Program-made: the position numbers and the translations under genes | Shown: positions 17,391 through 25,066 of the stretch, in pieces | Layout: the number at the start of each line of letters is the position of its first letter | How positions within the stretch are numbered: position 1 is the first letter of the stretch | DNA from: Psychrobacillus mangrovi | GTDB lineage: Bacteria; Bacillota; Bacilli; Bacillales_A; Planococcaceae | Length of the DNA stretch: 64,000 bases | Assembly (NCBI RefSeq): GCF_037104765.1 | Contig: NZ_JBAWSY010000010.1 | Coordinates: forward strand, 1 to 64,000 | Direction: 5' to 3' | Notes under the pieces: generated by a model | Told to the model about the DNA's origin: nothing | Databases searched by the model: none | Seen by the model: only the letters and a program-made list of their open reading frames with translations

Positions 17391-17555
17391 AGTCTAGGAC
17401 TTTATTTTCTCGTCCAAGGCTGCCGCTGTTTCTATTTTTGGTGTCAGTCTAGTACTTATTTTTTGAAGTCTGGAGGTTTTATAATTTGAAAAGCCGCTTG
17501 GGATAAACACATTCTGTCTAATACTTTAACATTTTTGATCAAACTTTATTTCAAA
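17391..17555 (-). repeat. Left-end TnsB-type binding sites (four)
   Basis: Four sites read in the opposite sense to the right-end array, at about 17391, 17445, 17515 and 17536, each around GTCTAGNACTTTATTTT or its variants. Spacing is wider than at the right end, as in Tn7, where the left-end sites are separated and the right-end sites packed. Confidence 0.75.
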
Positions 17556-17561
17556 GCTACA

Positions 17562-17566
17562 ATTCT
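17562..17566. repeat. Target-site duplication, distal copy
   Basis: ATTCT follows the terminal ACA of the element directly and equals 15767-15771. Confidence 0.85.
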
Positions 17567-17695
17567 TGTTGTATCTGCTCGAAGACAAAATAGGCTATGT
17601 TAAAGGTAAAGGTTGATTTATTGTAAAATGGTATGGTAACACCTGCCCTACAAAAAGGGTAATATCTTCTATTAACTAAAAATACCATTAGCGTA

Positions 17696-17735
17696 ATGCA
17701 TTGAAGAATTTATATTCCTCAGTGCATCCCTTTTT
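17696..17735 (+). terminator. Displaced glmS terminator (candidate)
   Basis: ATGCATTGA pairs with TCAGTGCAT (17696-17704 with 17719-17727, one G-T pair), followed by CCCTTTTTCT. Before the insertion it would have stood ~160 bp after glmS. Confidence 0.55.
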
Positions 17736-17776
17736 CTATTGAGATAGTAAGCTAGGCTTCAGAGCCGTCAACTGGT

Positions 17777-18022
17777 TTGTTGAATCTCTTTCTCATAAAG
17801 GGCTTTTTAAAACTGATTTCAGCAGCTAAGACACCTATTAAAATTAGGATTGCCCCTAGTCTATTTGTTTTACTTATGGCTGGTGCCATTCTTACGGGTG
17901 AAATTTGCAGCTGGATTTGTAAATGCTACGAATTGGATTTAGCGTTAATGGCATTAGCGGCATTTTTAGCTATTGCAGGTAGTCAATTATTTGCAGTTGT
18001 TAGTAGCATATTTAATCGCTAA
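17777..18022 (+). CDS. Small putative membrane protein, unrecognised
   Basis: An 81-residue reading frame with two hydrophobic segments (about residues 27-48 and 53-76) and a short C-terminal tail ending FNR. I do not recognise the family. The TTG start has no good ribosome site, so it may be the 3' part of an older gene. Its last ~10 codons and the following ~120 bp recur at 31182-31331 behind an unrelated gene, which suggests that a second copy was lost there. Confidence 0.4.
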   Translation: MLNLFLIKGFLKLISAAKTPIKIRIAPSLFVLLMAGAILTGEICSWICKCYELDLALMALAAFLAIAGSQLFAVVSSIFNR

Positions 18023-18142
18023 AAATTTTATGTACAAATGTTTCATGGATTGATGAGTAATCTTTATTAACACCTAGATAGCCAAACATTTGAAGCCTAA
18101 TATTTGTCTGAAAGCTAATCGGTTACAAATCCGGTTAGCTTT
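17991..18142 (+). repeat. Direct repeat copy A (~150 bp)
   Basis: This copy shares long identical blocks with 31182-31331, such as TAGATAGCCAAACATTTGAA and GAAAGCTAATCGGTTACAAA. It spans the last codons of the small membrane ORF, its 3' UTR and a hairpin AAAGCTAATCGG/CCGGTTAGCTTT (18111-18142). The T-run after the hairpin is only three bases here. Confidence 0.85.
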
Positions 18143-18430
18143 GGATAGAAATGAATGAGAATACTATTTGTTATCTGATTTATATTTGTGTTCGTATAGG
18201 CAGATGATGTAATAAATATAAGAGAGCAATTTTCTTTAGATTGAGAAATTACTATAGCAATTTAAAAGCAAAGAGTATTACCAATCTTTTTTACAAAATA
18301 TTATTTTTAGAAATAAATTAAAACCACATTTTAATCAAAATTTTTTCCAAAATGCATGAGTTTCTTCTATTATATAATCAACGGTTTTAGCGACTGTTTA
18401 TCAGACTTTATTCGAAACCTCACGTGACAT
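18143..18430. other. Intergenic, no feature seen
   Basis: AT-rich sequence without an open frame, repeat or hairpin that I can support. Confidence 0.6.
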
Positions 18431-18468
18431 AAGAACTGGTTAGATATACTAACCAGTTCTTTTATTTT
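18431..18468 (+). terminator. Isolated strong terminator
   Basis: A perfect 13-bp stem AAGAACTGGTTAG/CTAACCAGTTCTT with a 5-nt loop is followed by TTTATTTT. No gene lies just upstream, so its gene has probably been lost. Confidence 0.8.
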
Positions 18469-18692
18469 GCTTGTAAATTATATTGGGATATTTCTAAAAT
18501 AAAATAAAAAAACCACCTAATAATAGTCCTACCCATACATAATTGTTCTTGCGACAAAATTTTTATACTTCAAGAGAATAATTACTTCTGTAGATGATTT
18601 TTCAAAAATATTTTGATGATTGGAATAGACTTTACCGACAATTAATTTAAGGTAACTGAAATTAAATTTTTAATATTATCTCTTTTTAATAA

Positions 18693-18721
18693 TTGACATA
18701 CAATAACAAGAACTATATTAT
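18693..18721 (+). promoter_or_regulatory. czcD promoter
   Basis: TTGACA (18693-18698) and TATTAT (18716-18721) have a 17-bp spacer. Confidence 0.78.
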
Positions 18722-18722
18722 C

Positions 18723-18748
18723 AATATATGAATATATAATCATATATT
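18723..18748. promoter_or_regulatory. CzrA-type operator
   Basis: A perfect inverted repeat AATATATGA-N8-TCATATATT overlaps the transcription start region of czcD. It matches the ArsR/SmtB-family operator pattern (ATATGA...TCATAT), consistent with repression by the czrA product encoded downstream. Confidence 0.75.
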
Positions 18749-18790
18749 AGTTTTTTTGGTCACTAGTGAAAGTTTGATGGAGGGATTTTT

Positions 18791-19735
18791 ATGGCCGATA
18801 GTCATAACCATGCACATGGTGCAAATAAGAAAGTGCTACTGATTTCGTTTTTAATCATTACCAGCTATATGATTGTAGAAGCTGTGGGGGGTTATATTAC
18901 AAATAGTCTTGCTCTTCTTTCTGATGCAGGGCATATGCTAAGCGATGCCGTTTCTCTTGGAATTGCCTTATTAGCATTCACATTTAGTGAAAAAGCAGCA
19001 AATGCTAGTAAAACCTATGGCTATAAACGTTTTGAAATTTTAGCAGCCGTCTTAAATGGCGTGACGCTTATATTAATTGCGCTCTTTATTTTTTATGAGG
19101 CAATTCAACGTTTTATGAATTCTCCAGAAGTCGCTACAAACGGTATGCTTGTTATTAGTAGTATTGGTTTAGCGGTAAATATCCTTGTAGCTTGGATTAT
19201 GATGCGAGGCAGTGATACGAAAGAGAATTTAAATATGCGCGGAGCATTTCTTCACGTGATTAGCGATATGTTGGGCTCTGTCGGTGCTATTATTGCAGCC
19301 TTGCTCATCATGTTCTTTGGCTGGGGGTGGGCAGATCCATTAGCAAGTGTCATTGTCGCAGCACTTGTTTTACGCAGTGGCTACTATGTAACGAAAGCAT
19401 CGTTACATGTGCTGATGGAGGGTACGCCTCAAAATGTAAATGTAGACGACATAGTTAAGATAATTGAGCATACAAAGGGAATCATAGGTGTTCATGATTT
19501 ACACATTTGGTCTATTACAAGTGGTTTGAATGCACTTTCTTGTCATGTGGTGGTTGAGGAACAAATGACGATTGCAGAAGGCGAAAAAATACTACGTAAA
19601 ATAGAGCATGATTTAGAACATAAGCATATTCAGCATGTGACAATTCAATTAGAAACGGCTGCCCATAAACATGATACTTCCGTTTTATGTACTGCTAAAG
19701 CAGATGGATCTGATTCACATGCACACCACCACTAA
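18791..19735 (+). CDS. czcD: Cation diffusion facilitator, Zn/Co/Cd efflux
   Basis: The 314-residue inner-membrane antiporter exports Zn2+, Co2+ or Cd2+. It has six predicted membrane helices; metal residues are visible in SDAGHMLSDA (helix II) and HVISDMLGSVG (helix V), with a cytoplasmic domain carrying GVHDLHIWSI. Histidine-rich ends (HNHAHG at the start, SHAHHH at the end) are usual for CzcD. An ArsR-type sensor gene follows, and a matching operator overlaps the promoter. Confidence 0.93.
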   Translation: MADSHNHAHGANKKVLLISFLIITSYMIVEAVGGYITNSLALLSDAGHMLSDAVSLGIALLAFTFSEKAANASKTYGYKRFEILAAVLNGVTLILIALFIFYEAIQRFMNSPEVATNGMLVISSIGLAVNILVAWIMMRGSDTKENLNMRGAFLHVISDMLGSVGAIIAALLIMFFGWGWADPLASVIVAALVLRSGYYVTKASLHVLMEGTPQNVNVDDIVKIIEHTKGIIGVHDLHIWSITSGLNALSCHVVVEEQMTIAEGEKILRKIEHDLEHKHIQHVTIQLETAAHKHDTSVLCTAKADGSDSHAHHH

Positions 19736-19806
19736 TTAGATGAAGAATGCCTACCAATATTAAAACAGTGAACCAAAAGGATAGTTTATAACTGGAGGTG
19801 TAAAGG

Positions 19807-20121
19807 ATGCGGGAAGAAGTACAAACTAAGACACATGAGTTAGATGAAGAAACTCTATTTGTTGTATCCCAGACGTTTAAAGCGCTATGTGATCCAACGC
19901 GTATTCGTATATTAAACTTACTTTGCTGCGATGAGCATTCTGTGAACGATATTGCAGAGGCACTCAATTTAGGGCAGTCCACGGTATCTCATCAGCTCCG
20001 CTTTTTGAAAAATTTACGTTTAGTTAAGTTTAGACGTGAAGGAACGACCCTGTATTATACAAGCGATGATGACCATATCATGAATCTGTTACATCAGGCA
20101 ATTGATCATGCAAAACATTAA
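19807..20121 (+). CDS. czrA: ArsR/SmtB zinc-sensing repressor, CzrA-like
   Basis: A 104-residue winged-helix repressor. The recognition region reads NDIAEALNLGQSTVSHQLRF. The C-terminal helix keeps the complete alpha-5 zinc site, Asp-x-His-x10-His-x2-His, in DDHIMNLLHQAIDHAKH, as in staphylococcal CzrA, so Zn2+ or Co2+ should release it from DNA. It follows czcD by 71 bp with its own GGAGG site. An intrinsic terminator is directly downstream. Confidence 0.92.
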   Translation: MREEVQTKTHELDEETLFVVSQTFKALCDPTRIRILNLLCCDEHSVNDIAEALNLGQSTVSHQLRFLKNLRLVKFRREGTTLYYTSDDDHIMNLLHQAIDHAKH

Positions 20122-20159
20122 TCCAATAAGATTTATAAAATTCTATCTGGAAATGAAAT

Positions 20160-20197
20160 AGAGTTGTCTCATATTTTTTTGAGCAACTCTATTTTTG
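20160..20197 (+). terminator. czcD-czrA terminator
   Basis: AGAGTTGTCTC/GAGCAACTCT stem (one bulge) followed by ATTTTTG. Confidence 0.75.
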
Positions 20198-20324
20198 TAT
20201 TTTTATTATTTCATTTACTACCGAGACTTCTTGTGCAAATGGACTTTTGAAACTTTTTTCGCTTCTTTTCTTCCAAAAAAATTTAAATGACTTAAGTGGT
20301 CTAAAGTTTAGACGTTGATTTAAC

Positions 20325-20362
20325 CAAAAAAGACACCCAATAAGAATGATTATTGGATGTCC
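20325..20362 (-). terminator. Terminator of the hydroxybutyrate operon
   Basis: On the minus strand GGACATCCAATA pairs with TATTGGGTGTC and is followed by TTTTTT. It lies ~60 bp after the last gene of the operon. Confidence 0.82.
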
Positions 20363-20420
20363 TGATTTAGTTGAAACCGCTAAACAGTGATTCAACGTGG
20401 CAATCTATATTAATTTTATT

Positions 20421-21365
20421 TTATTTTTTGTTATTATTTTTAATATTAGCCAATCGAATGAAGTTTTCATCTCGTTCTGTAATTCTTCTTTGAACTTCGT
20501 CATTGTCGGCATAAGTGAATAAGCCATTTCCTGTTTTTGTTCCAAGATTTCCGCTTTGAACTTTTTCTTCAACAAATTGCGGGATTTTTTCTTCTTTGGA
20601 CAATACAGGTGCAAGGTTTTCAACTACACTCTTCCAGATGTCTAATCCTCCAAAGTCTGCTGTTTCTAATGGACCGATGAATGCCCATCTGAACCCTGGT
20701 CCAGCAGTAATAGCCAAATCTATATCTTCAGCTTCCGCAACGCCTTGATCCAACAAATAAAATGCTTCACGAACTAATGCAGCTTGTAGACGGTTGCCGA
20801 TTAGTCCAGGGATATCTTTTTTCAAGACAACTGGTTTCTTGCCGATATTTCTCAAAACTTCTACTGTACGATCAATGATATCTTGCGAAGTTTCTGGTCC
20901 TTTAACGACTTCTACAAGTGGAACTAAATGTGCCGGATTGAAGAAGTGAGTAATAATTAGACGGTCTTTCTTTTGGACACCCTCAGATAGTTGTTGTATC
21001 GAAAACGTAGATGTATTAGAAGCAATAATTGTATTGGCCTCTACGACTTCCTCTAACTGTTTGAATAAGTCAAATTTAATAGTTAGATTTTCAGATACTG
21101 CTTCAGTGACAAATCGTGTTCCGTTAACCGCTTCTCTTAAATCAGTAGTAGTAGAAATTCGATTTAATGTATTTTCTTTATCAGATGTTGTGATGGAATT
21201 TTCTTGGATTAACATATCCAAATTATCTGAGATTCGTGAAATGGCTCTTTCCAAGAACTCATCTTTAATATCATACATATATACTTCATAACCAGCTTGT
21301 GCATACAGCTGTACAATTCCATGTCCCATAGTACCAGCGCCTAATACTGTAACTTTCTCTGCCAT
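20421..21365 (-). CDS. 3-hydroxyacyl-CoA dehydrogenase family protein
   Basis: A 314-residue NAD-dependent dehydrogenase: Rossmann motif VLGAGTMGHGIVQ (8-20), NTSTFSIQQLSE, the catalytic His in THFFNPAH with the partner Glu in PLVEVV, and the C-terminal domain beginning PGLIGNRLQAALVREAF. The variant NPAHLVPLVE separates it from the classical NPVPVMKLVE type, so 3-hydroxybutyryl-CoA is likely but not certain as substrate; carnitine-dehydrogenase-like relatives exist. It is the third gene of an operon with bdhA and a permease. Confidence 0.8.
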   Translation of the reverse strand: MAEKVTVLGAGTMGHGIVQLYAQAGYEVYMYDIKDEFLERAISRISDNLDMLIQENSITTSDKENTLNRISTTTDLREAVNGTRFVTEAVSENLTIKFDLFKQLEEVVEANTIIASNTSTFSIQQLSEGVQKKDRLIITHFFNPAHLVPLVEVVKGPETSQDIIDRTVEVLRNIGKKPVVLKKDIPGLIGNRLQAALVREAFYLLDQGVAEAEDIDLAITAGPGFRWAFIGPLETADFGGLDIWKSVVENLAPVLSKEEKIPQFVEEKVQSGNLGTKTGNGLFTYADNDEVQRRITERDENFIRLANIKNNNKK

Positions 21366-21404
21366 TATAAACTCCTCCTTATTGTCCTAAATTCGGTATT
21401 CCAA

Positions 21405-22181
21405 TTATTGAGCAGTATAACCGCCATCAATTACAACTGCTTGTCCTGTAACACTTTTTGCTTTATCACTTGCTAAGAACAAAGCGTAGTCTGCAATTTC
21501 GCTAACGTCTAATAGTTTCTTTTGTGGTACTTGAGCAAGAATGACTTCTTCAAGTGCTCTTTCTTCAGGGATATTACGAGTTTTTGCTAAGTCAGCAATT
21601 TGTCCACGAACAAGTGGAGTATCAACATATCCTGGAGCAAGAGCATTTACAGTAATACCATCGCGAGCGCCTTCTAATGCTGCAACTTTTGTTAATCCAA
21701 TCACACCATGTTTTGCGCTATTGTAAGCTGCTTTTCCTGCAAATCCAATCAAACCGTTGATGGAAGCGATATTGATAATACGTCCCCATCCTTGTTCTTT
21801 CATGATTGGGAATACGTTCTTAATAAGAACAAATGGAGCTACCAACATGATTTTTTGCATCAATTCAAATTTCGCTGTTGGGAATTCTTCGATAGGTGAT
21901 ACATGTTGCAAACCAGCGTTGTTAATAAGAATATCCACTGATCCATAAGTATCTTTCGTTACTTTTACTAAATTTTGAAGATCTTCTTCGCTAGTCACAT
22001 CTGCTTTCACACCGATAGATTCAAAACCGAGGTTTTTTAATTCTTCAGCAGCTGCTTTTACACCTTCCTCATTAATGTCGGAAAGAACTACTTTCGCACC
22101 ATTTTGAGCGAAGTGTTTACCTATTTCAAATCCAATACCACGTGCAGAACCAGTAATTAAAACAACTTTATTTTCAACCAT
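21405..22181 (-). CDS. bdhA: D-3-hydroxybutyrate dehydrogenase
   Basis: A 258-residue short-chain dehydrogenase: TGSARGIG cofactor loop, NNAG, and the catalytic Ser plus YNSAK. NNAGLQHVSPIEEFP is a signature of 3-hydroxybutyrate dehydrogenases, whose conserved Gln binds the carboxylate. It oxidises D-3-hydroxybutyrate to acetoacetate with NAD+. The upstream permease and the CoA transferase and thiolase elsewhere in the window complete a route to acetyl-CoA. The operon order resembles the B. subtilis yxjC...yxjF group without the CoA transferase genes. Confidence 0.9.
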   Translation of the reverse strand: MVENKVVLITGSARGIGFEIGKHFAQNGAKVVLSDINEEGVKAAAEELKNLGFESIGVKADVTSEEDLQNLVKVTKDTYGSVDILINNAGLQHVSPIEEFPTAKFELMQKIMLVAPFVLIKNVFPIMKEQGWGRIINIASINGLIGFAGKAAYNSAKHGVIGLTKVAALEGARDGITVNALAPGYVDTPLVRGQIADLAKTRNIPEERALEEVILAQVPQKKLLDVSEIADYALFLASDKAKSVTGQAVVIDGGYTAQ

Positions 22182-22221
22182 TTATAAAACCTCCAATAGT
22201 ATTTTTAGTTTAATTGATTAT

Positions 22222-23508
22222 TTATACCAAACCGATTGCGCCCATAATAATACCTACAAGCAATGCGAAGGTCGGAATGAGAAAAGCAACTATGAATACA
22301 TCCTTATAAGTAGCCTTCAGGCTTAATCCAGTTACGGCAACAAGCGTTAATAATGCCCCATTATTAGGGAAGATCGACGCGCCAGATGCCACAGAAGCAA
22401 TTCTGTGGAACACTTCAGGGCTGATGCCTGTTGTTTGGGAAAGCTCAACGAATGTATTTCCAAGCGTACCTAACGCAATACCCATACCACCAGAAGCAGA
22501 TCCAGTGATGATTGCCATGATTTGAACGGCAAGACCTTCCGCAACTAACGGGTTATCGGATATATTTAACAACCAAGTCGTAATATCTTCAAAGGCTGGG
22601 ACTATGGCAATGACGGCACCGAAACCGACGGCAGCACTCGTATTGAGGATCGCCATTACGGAACCTTTTGCCCCGTCATTAATGGAAGGAATAAACTGTT
22701 TGTAATCCTTCGCATTCAATATCATAATGCTCAGAACCCCGATTAAAAGGGACCAAAGAGCTTCCATCTTCACAATGTTAAGCAATACGACCACAATGAG
22801 AAGTGGAAGTAGAGACAGAAACCAGTTCGGGACTTTTTCATCCGTTATTTCTTCGTTAGCTACTTGATCGGAAGGTTCTGTAAAACCCTCACCTATCGCA
22901 GATAGTTTCTTCGCTCGGTATGCTAACCAGAGATAACCACCAACTGCCATGATTAAGGTAGTGACAATCCCGATGACAGGACCTGCCATTGGTGTTGTTC
23001 CGAAATGTTCCATCGGAATCAAGTTTTGAATTTGCGGTGTACCTGGAACAGAAGTCATGGTGAATGTAAAGGCACCAAGAGCAAATGTCGGTACAAGCAA
23101 TTTTCTTGAGATATTTGCTTCACGAAATAATTCAAGCGCAATCGGATAGATTGCAAACACCACGACGAACAAGCTTACGCCACCATAAGTCAAGACTGCA
23201 GCGGCTATTAAAACGCCAAGAACGGCACGTTTTTTCCCAATTAATTGTGTTACTTTTTGGGCTACAGATTTTGCAGCTCCTGTCTTTTCCATTAATTTTC
23301 CGAATACGGCACCTAATAAGAAGATCGGGAACCAACTCTTAACGAAGCCAACTAAACCTTCCATATAAGGACCTGTATATGTGTCAAATACATCTAAACC
23401 GCTTAATAGTGCAACAACTCCAGCTGCCAGTGGGGCTACCCATAGGATGGACCACCCGAGATAGGCTAAAGCCATCAGCATTACTAAGCCAATCACGATA
23501 CTTAACAT
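22222..23508 (-). CDS. GntP-family permease, probably for 3-hydroxybutyrate
   Basis: A 428-residue integral membrane protein with about 12 hydrophobic segments and the GntP/YxjC-type text GSASGGMGIALGTLGN and VPGTPQIQNLIP. Relatives exchange protons with gluconate, citrate or D-3-hydroxybutyrate; position directly before bdhA favours the last. A paralogue stands at 25067 on the other strand. The promoter lies about 130 bp upstream and carries MhqR-like palindromes. Confidence 0.85.
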   Translation of the reverse strand: MLSIVIGLVMLMALAYLGWSILWVAPLAAGVVALLSGLDVFDTYTGPYMEGLVGFVKSWFPIFLLGAVFGKLMEKTGAAKSVAQKVTQLIGKKRAVLGVLIAAAVLTYGGVSLFVVVFAIYPIALELFREANISRKLLVPTFALGAFTFTMTSVPGTPQIQNLIPMEHFGTTPMAGPVIGIVTTLIMAVGGYLWLAYRAKKLSAIGEGFTEPSDQVANEEITDEKVPNWFLSLLPLLIVVVLLNIVKMEALWSLLIGVLSIMILNAKDYKQFIPSINDGAKGSVMAILNTSAAVGFGAVIAIVPAFEDITTWLLNISDNPLVAEGLAVQIMAIITGSASGGMGIALGTLGNTFVELSQTTGISPEVFHRIASVASGASIFPNNGALLTLVAVTGLSLKATYKDVFIVAFLIPTFALLVGIIMGAIGLV

Positions 23509-23602
23509 TCGAAATCACTCCTTTTCTATGTTGTCATTTATATGTGTGTAGTGATCAGGTCAAAAATTCGACTTATAAATTCACATCCTTCATTTTCAAA
23601 TG

Positions 23603-23662
23603 TCTCGAATTCAAGATTATTAAATTCGAGATTATCTTATTACCTTTTTCACACAATGTCAA
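23603..23662 (-). promoter_or_regulatory. Promoter and operators of the hydroxybutyrate operon
   Basis: On the minus strand TTGACA (23657-23662) and TAAGAT (23634-23639) have a 17-bp spacer. Just downstream are ATCTCGAATT (23623-23632) and a near-perfect palindrome TCTCGAA/TTCAAGA (23603-23616), the same family as the operators at 25019, 27622, 27653 and 27807. Confidence 0.7.
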
Positions 23663-23741
23663 CGAAATTGTTTTAAATTCGACACAAATGAGGTTGCCCC
23701 ATTTTTGAAATAAGACATTATAAGGTCTGACCGAATAATCT

Positions 23742-24907
23742 TGTTGATGGTCTTTATTGAATGTTAATCGGGCCTTTACTGAATTAGTGGGATATGAACT
23801 AAATGAAATTCTGGGACGTTCGGCCACCATTCTTTACCCCAGGAATTTACTGTTAAACAGCACCAGCAACAATTACAAAGCTTTAACAAGGGACAGGATA
23901 TCCCAAATTATGATACAACCGAAAAACAAAAGACGGAAATTTAATTTATGTATTTGCTTCCTATAGAGCTGTTAATAAGAATTGAATATTAGCTGTTACC
24001 ATGTATAAGAATGTAACGGAGGAAGTGAAATTAAGGGAAAATGATTATTGTTATCGACTCTTATTTGAACATTCTCCTGTTGCAATCATTGTTCATAGTG
24101 ATGGTGGCATTTCATTTACCAATCCATACGCAATAGAACTAATGGGCGGAAAGAGTTCTTAAGAGGTAATTGGGAAATCAATTTGGGAATTTGTAAACTC
24201 TGACTCAAATGATTTGGATTCTGATTTTATTATGATTTTCAGGGAGGGCAAGAAAATTGAACCAGAGCCATTTATACAGAAATTACGTAAGGGGGATGTA
24301 ACAGAATGTTGGGGGAAATTACAGCAATCCGTTATATATAACCACAAGCCGGTAATACAAGCAATTATCCATGATGTGACAGATAAAAAGAAATATGAAA
24401 TTTTTGGAAGTAATGACTTACCAAGATCCGTTAACAGGATTGACCAATCGTAGATCATTAATGAACATGTTAAATCGGACGTTTATTGAGTACAAAATGA
24501 AAGGCCACATTTTGCACTGCTTTAAGTCGATTGGATGATATTAAATCAATCAACGATAGTCATGGTCATGAAATAGGCGACAATCTATTAGTAAAATTCC
24601 CATCAAGAATTGTAGATATAATCCGTTCAACAGATGTGGTGGTCGTATCGGCGGTGATGAATTTATCGTTATACTAAGAGTTACAGACAAGAACCGTCTA
24701 ATTGAATTGCTTATTCGGCTTCAAGAAAATTTCCGTAGATCTAACGTTATTCAGGAAATTGAAATCCATGCAACTTCCAGTATGGGAGTTGCCGTATTCC
24801 CGAATCATGCTGATAGTACAAAACAGCTGATACGTAATGCTAATTTCGCACTATATCAAGCAAAAGAAGAAAAGAACCGATACATGATATTTACCAATCA
24901 AGTATAA
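23742..24907 (+). pseudogene. Decayed PAS-PAS-GGDEF diguanylate cyclase
   Basis: Fragments in different frames line up as one gene: PAS text NVNRAFTELVGYELNEILGR (23757 on), a second PAS (from 24001, LLFEHSPVAIIVHSDGG) with an in-frame TAA at 24160-24162, then DPLTGLTNRR, DDIKSINDSHGHEIGDN, GGDEFIVIL and a C-terminal GVAVFPNHADSTKQLI...ALYQAKEEKN ending at 24907. At least four frameshifts or stops break it. An intact relative with the same domain plan is at 31374. GGDEF proteins make cyclic di-GMP; this copy cannot. Confidence 0.85.
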
Positions 24908-24989
24908 AAAATAGCCCTATCCTAAACAGGATGGGATTTCAGTATTTTATTTAGACTTATAGAAGTTATTACATTTTAATAAATAATAT

Positions 24990-25036
24990 TTGACAATAAT
25001 GTGAAGAAAGAATATATTTATCTCGAATTAAAGATA
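24990..25036 (+). promoter_or_regulatory. Promoter with MhqR-like operator
   Basis: TTGACA (24990-24995), 17 bp, TATATT (25013-25018), followed directly by the palindrome TATCTCGAATTAAAGATA (25019-25036) at the transcription start. A repressor bound there would block the promoter. Confidence 0.8.
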
Positions 25037-25066
25037 TTTGAATTCTAAATATAAGGAGGAATAAGA

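Larger units (their letters stand above)
15772..17561 (+). mobile_element. Decayed Tn7-like transposon in attTn7
   Basis: A 1,790-bp element starts 25 bp after the glmS stop codon, the classical Tn7 target. Its ends are 5'-TGT...ACA-3' with a perfect 20-bp inverted repeat (15772-15791 with 17542-17561), flanked by the 5-bp duplication ATTCT. Each end carries four related ~20-bp TnsB-type sites. Inside are a broken tnsA reading away from glmS, as in Tn7, an intact GNAT gene and a reductase 3' fragment. No tnsB, tnsC or tnsD remain, so it cannot move by itself. Confidence 0.92.

Noticed and set aside
18431..20121. czcD-czrA as part of a second Tn7-like island at glmS
   Set aside because: No second pair of TGT/ACA ends or TnsB-type arrays was found beyond 17566.
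20189..20395. Minus-strand 68-codon ORF that at first looked like a transposase tail
   Set aside because: It covers the terminators of the czrA and hydroxybutyrate operons and has no clear transposase motif.
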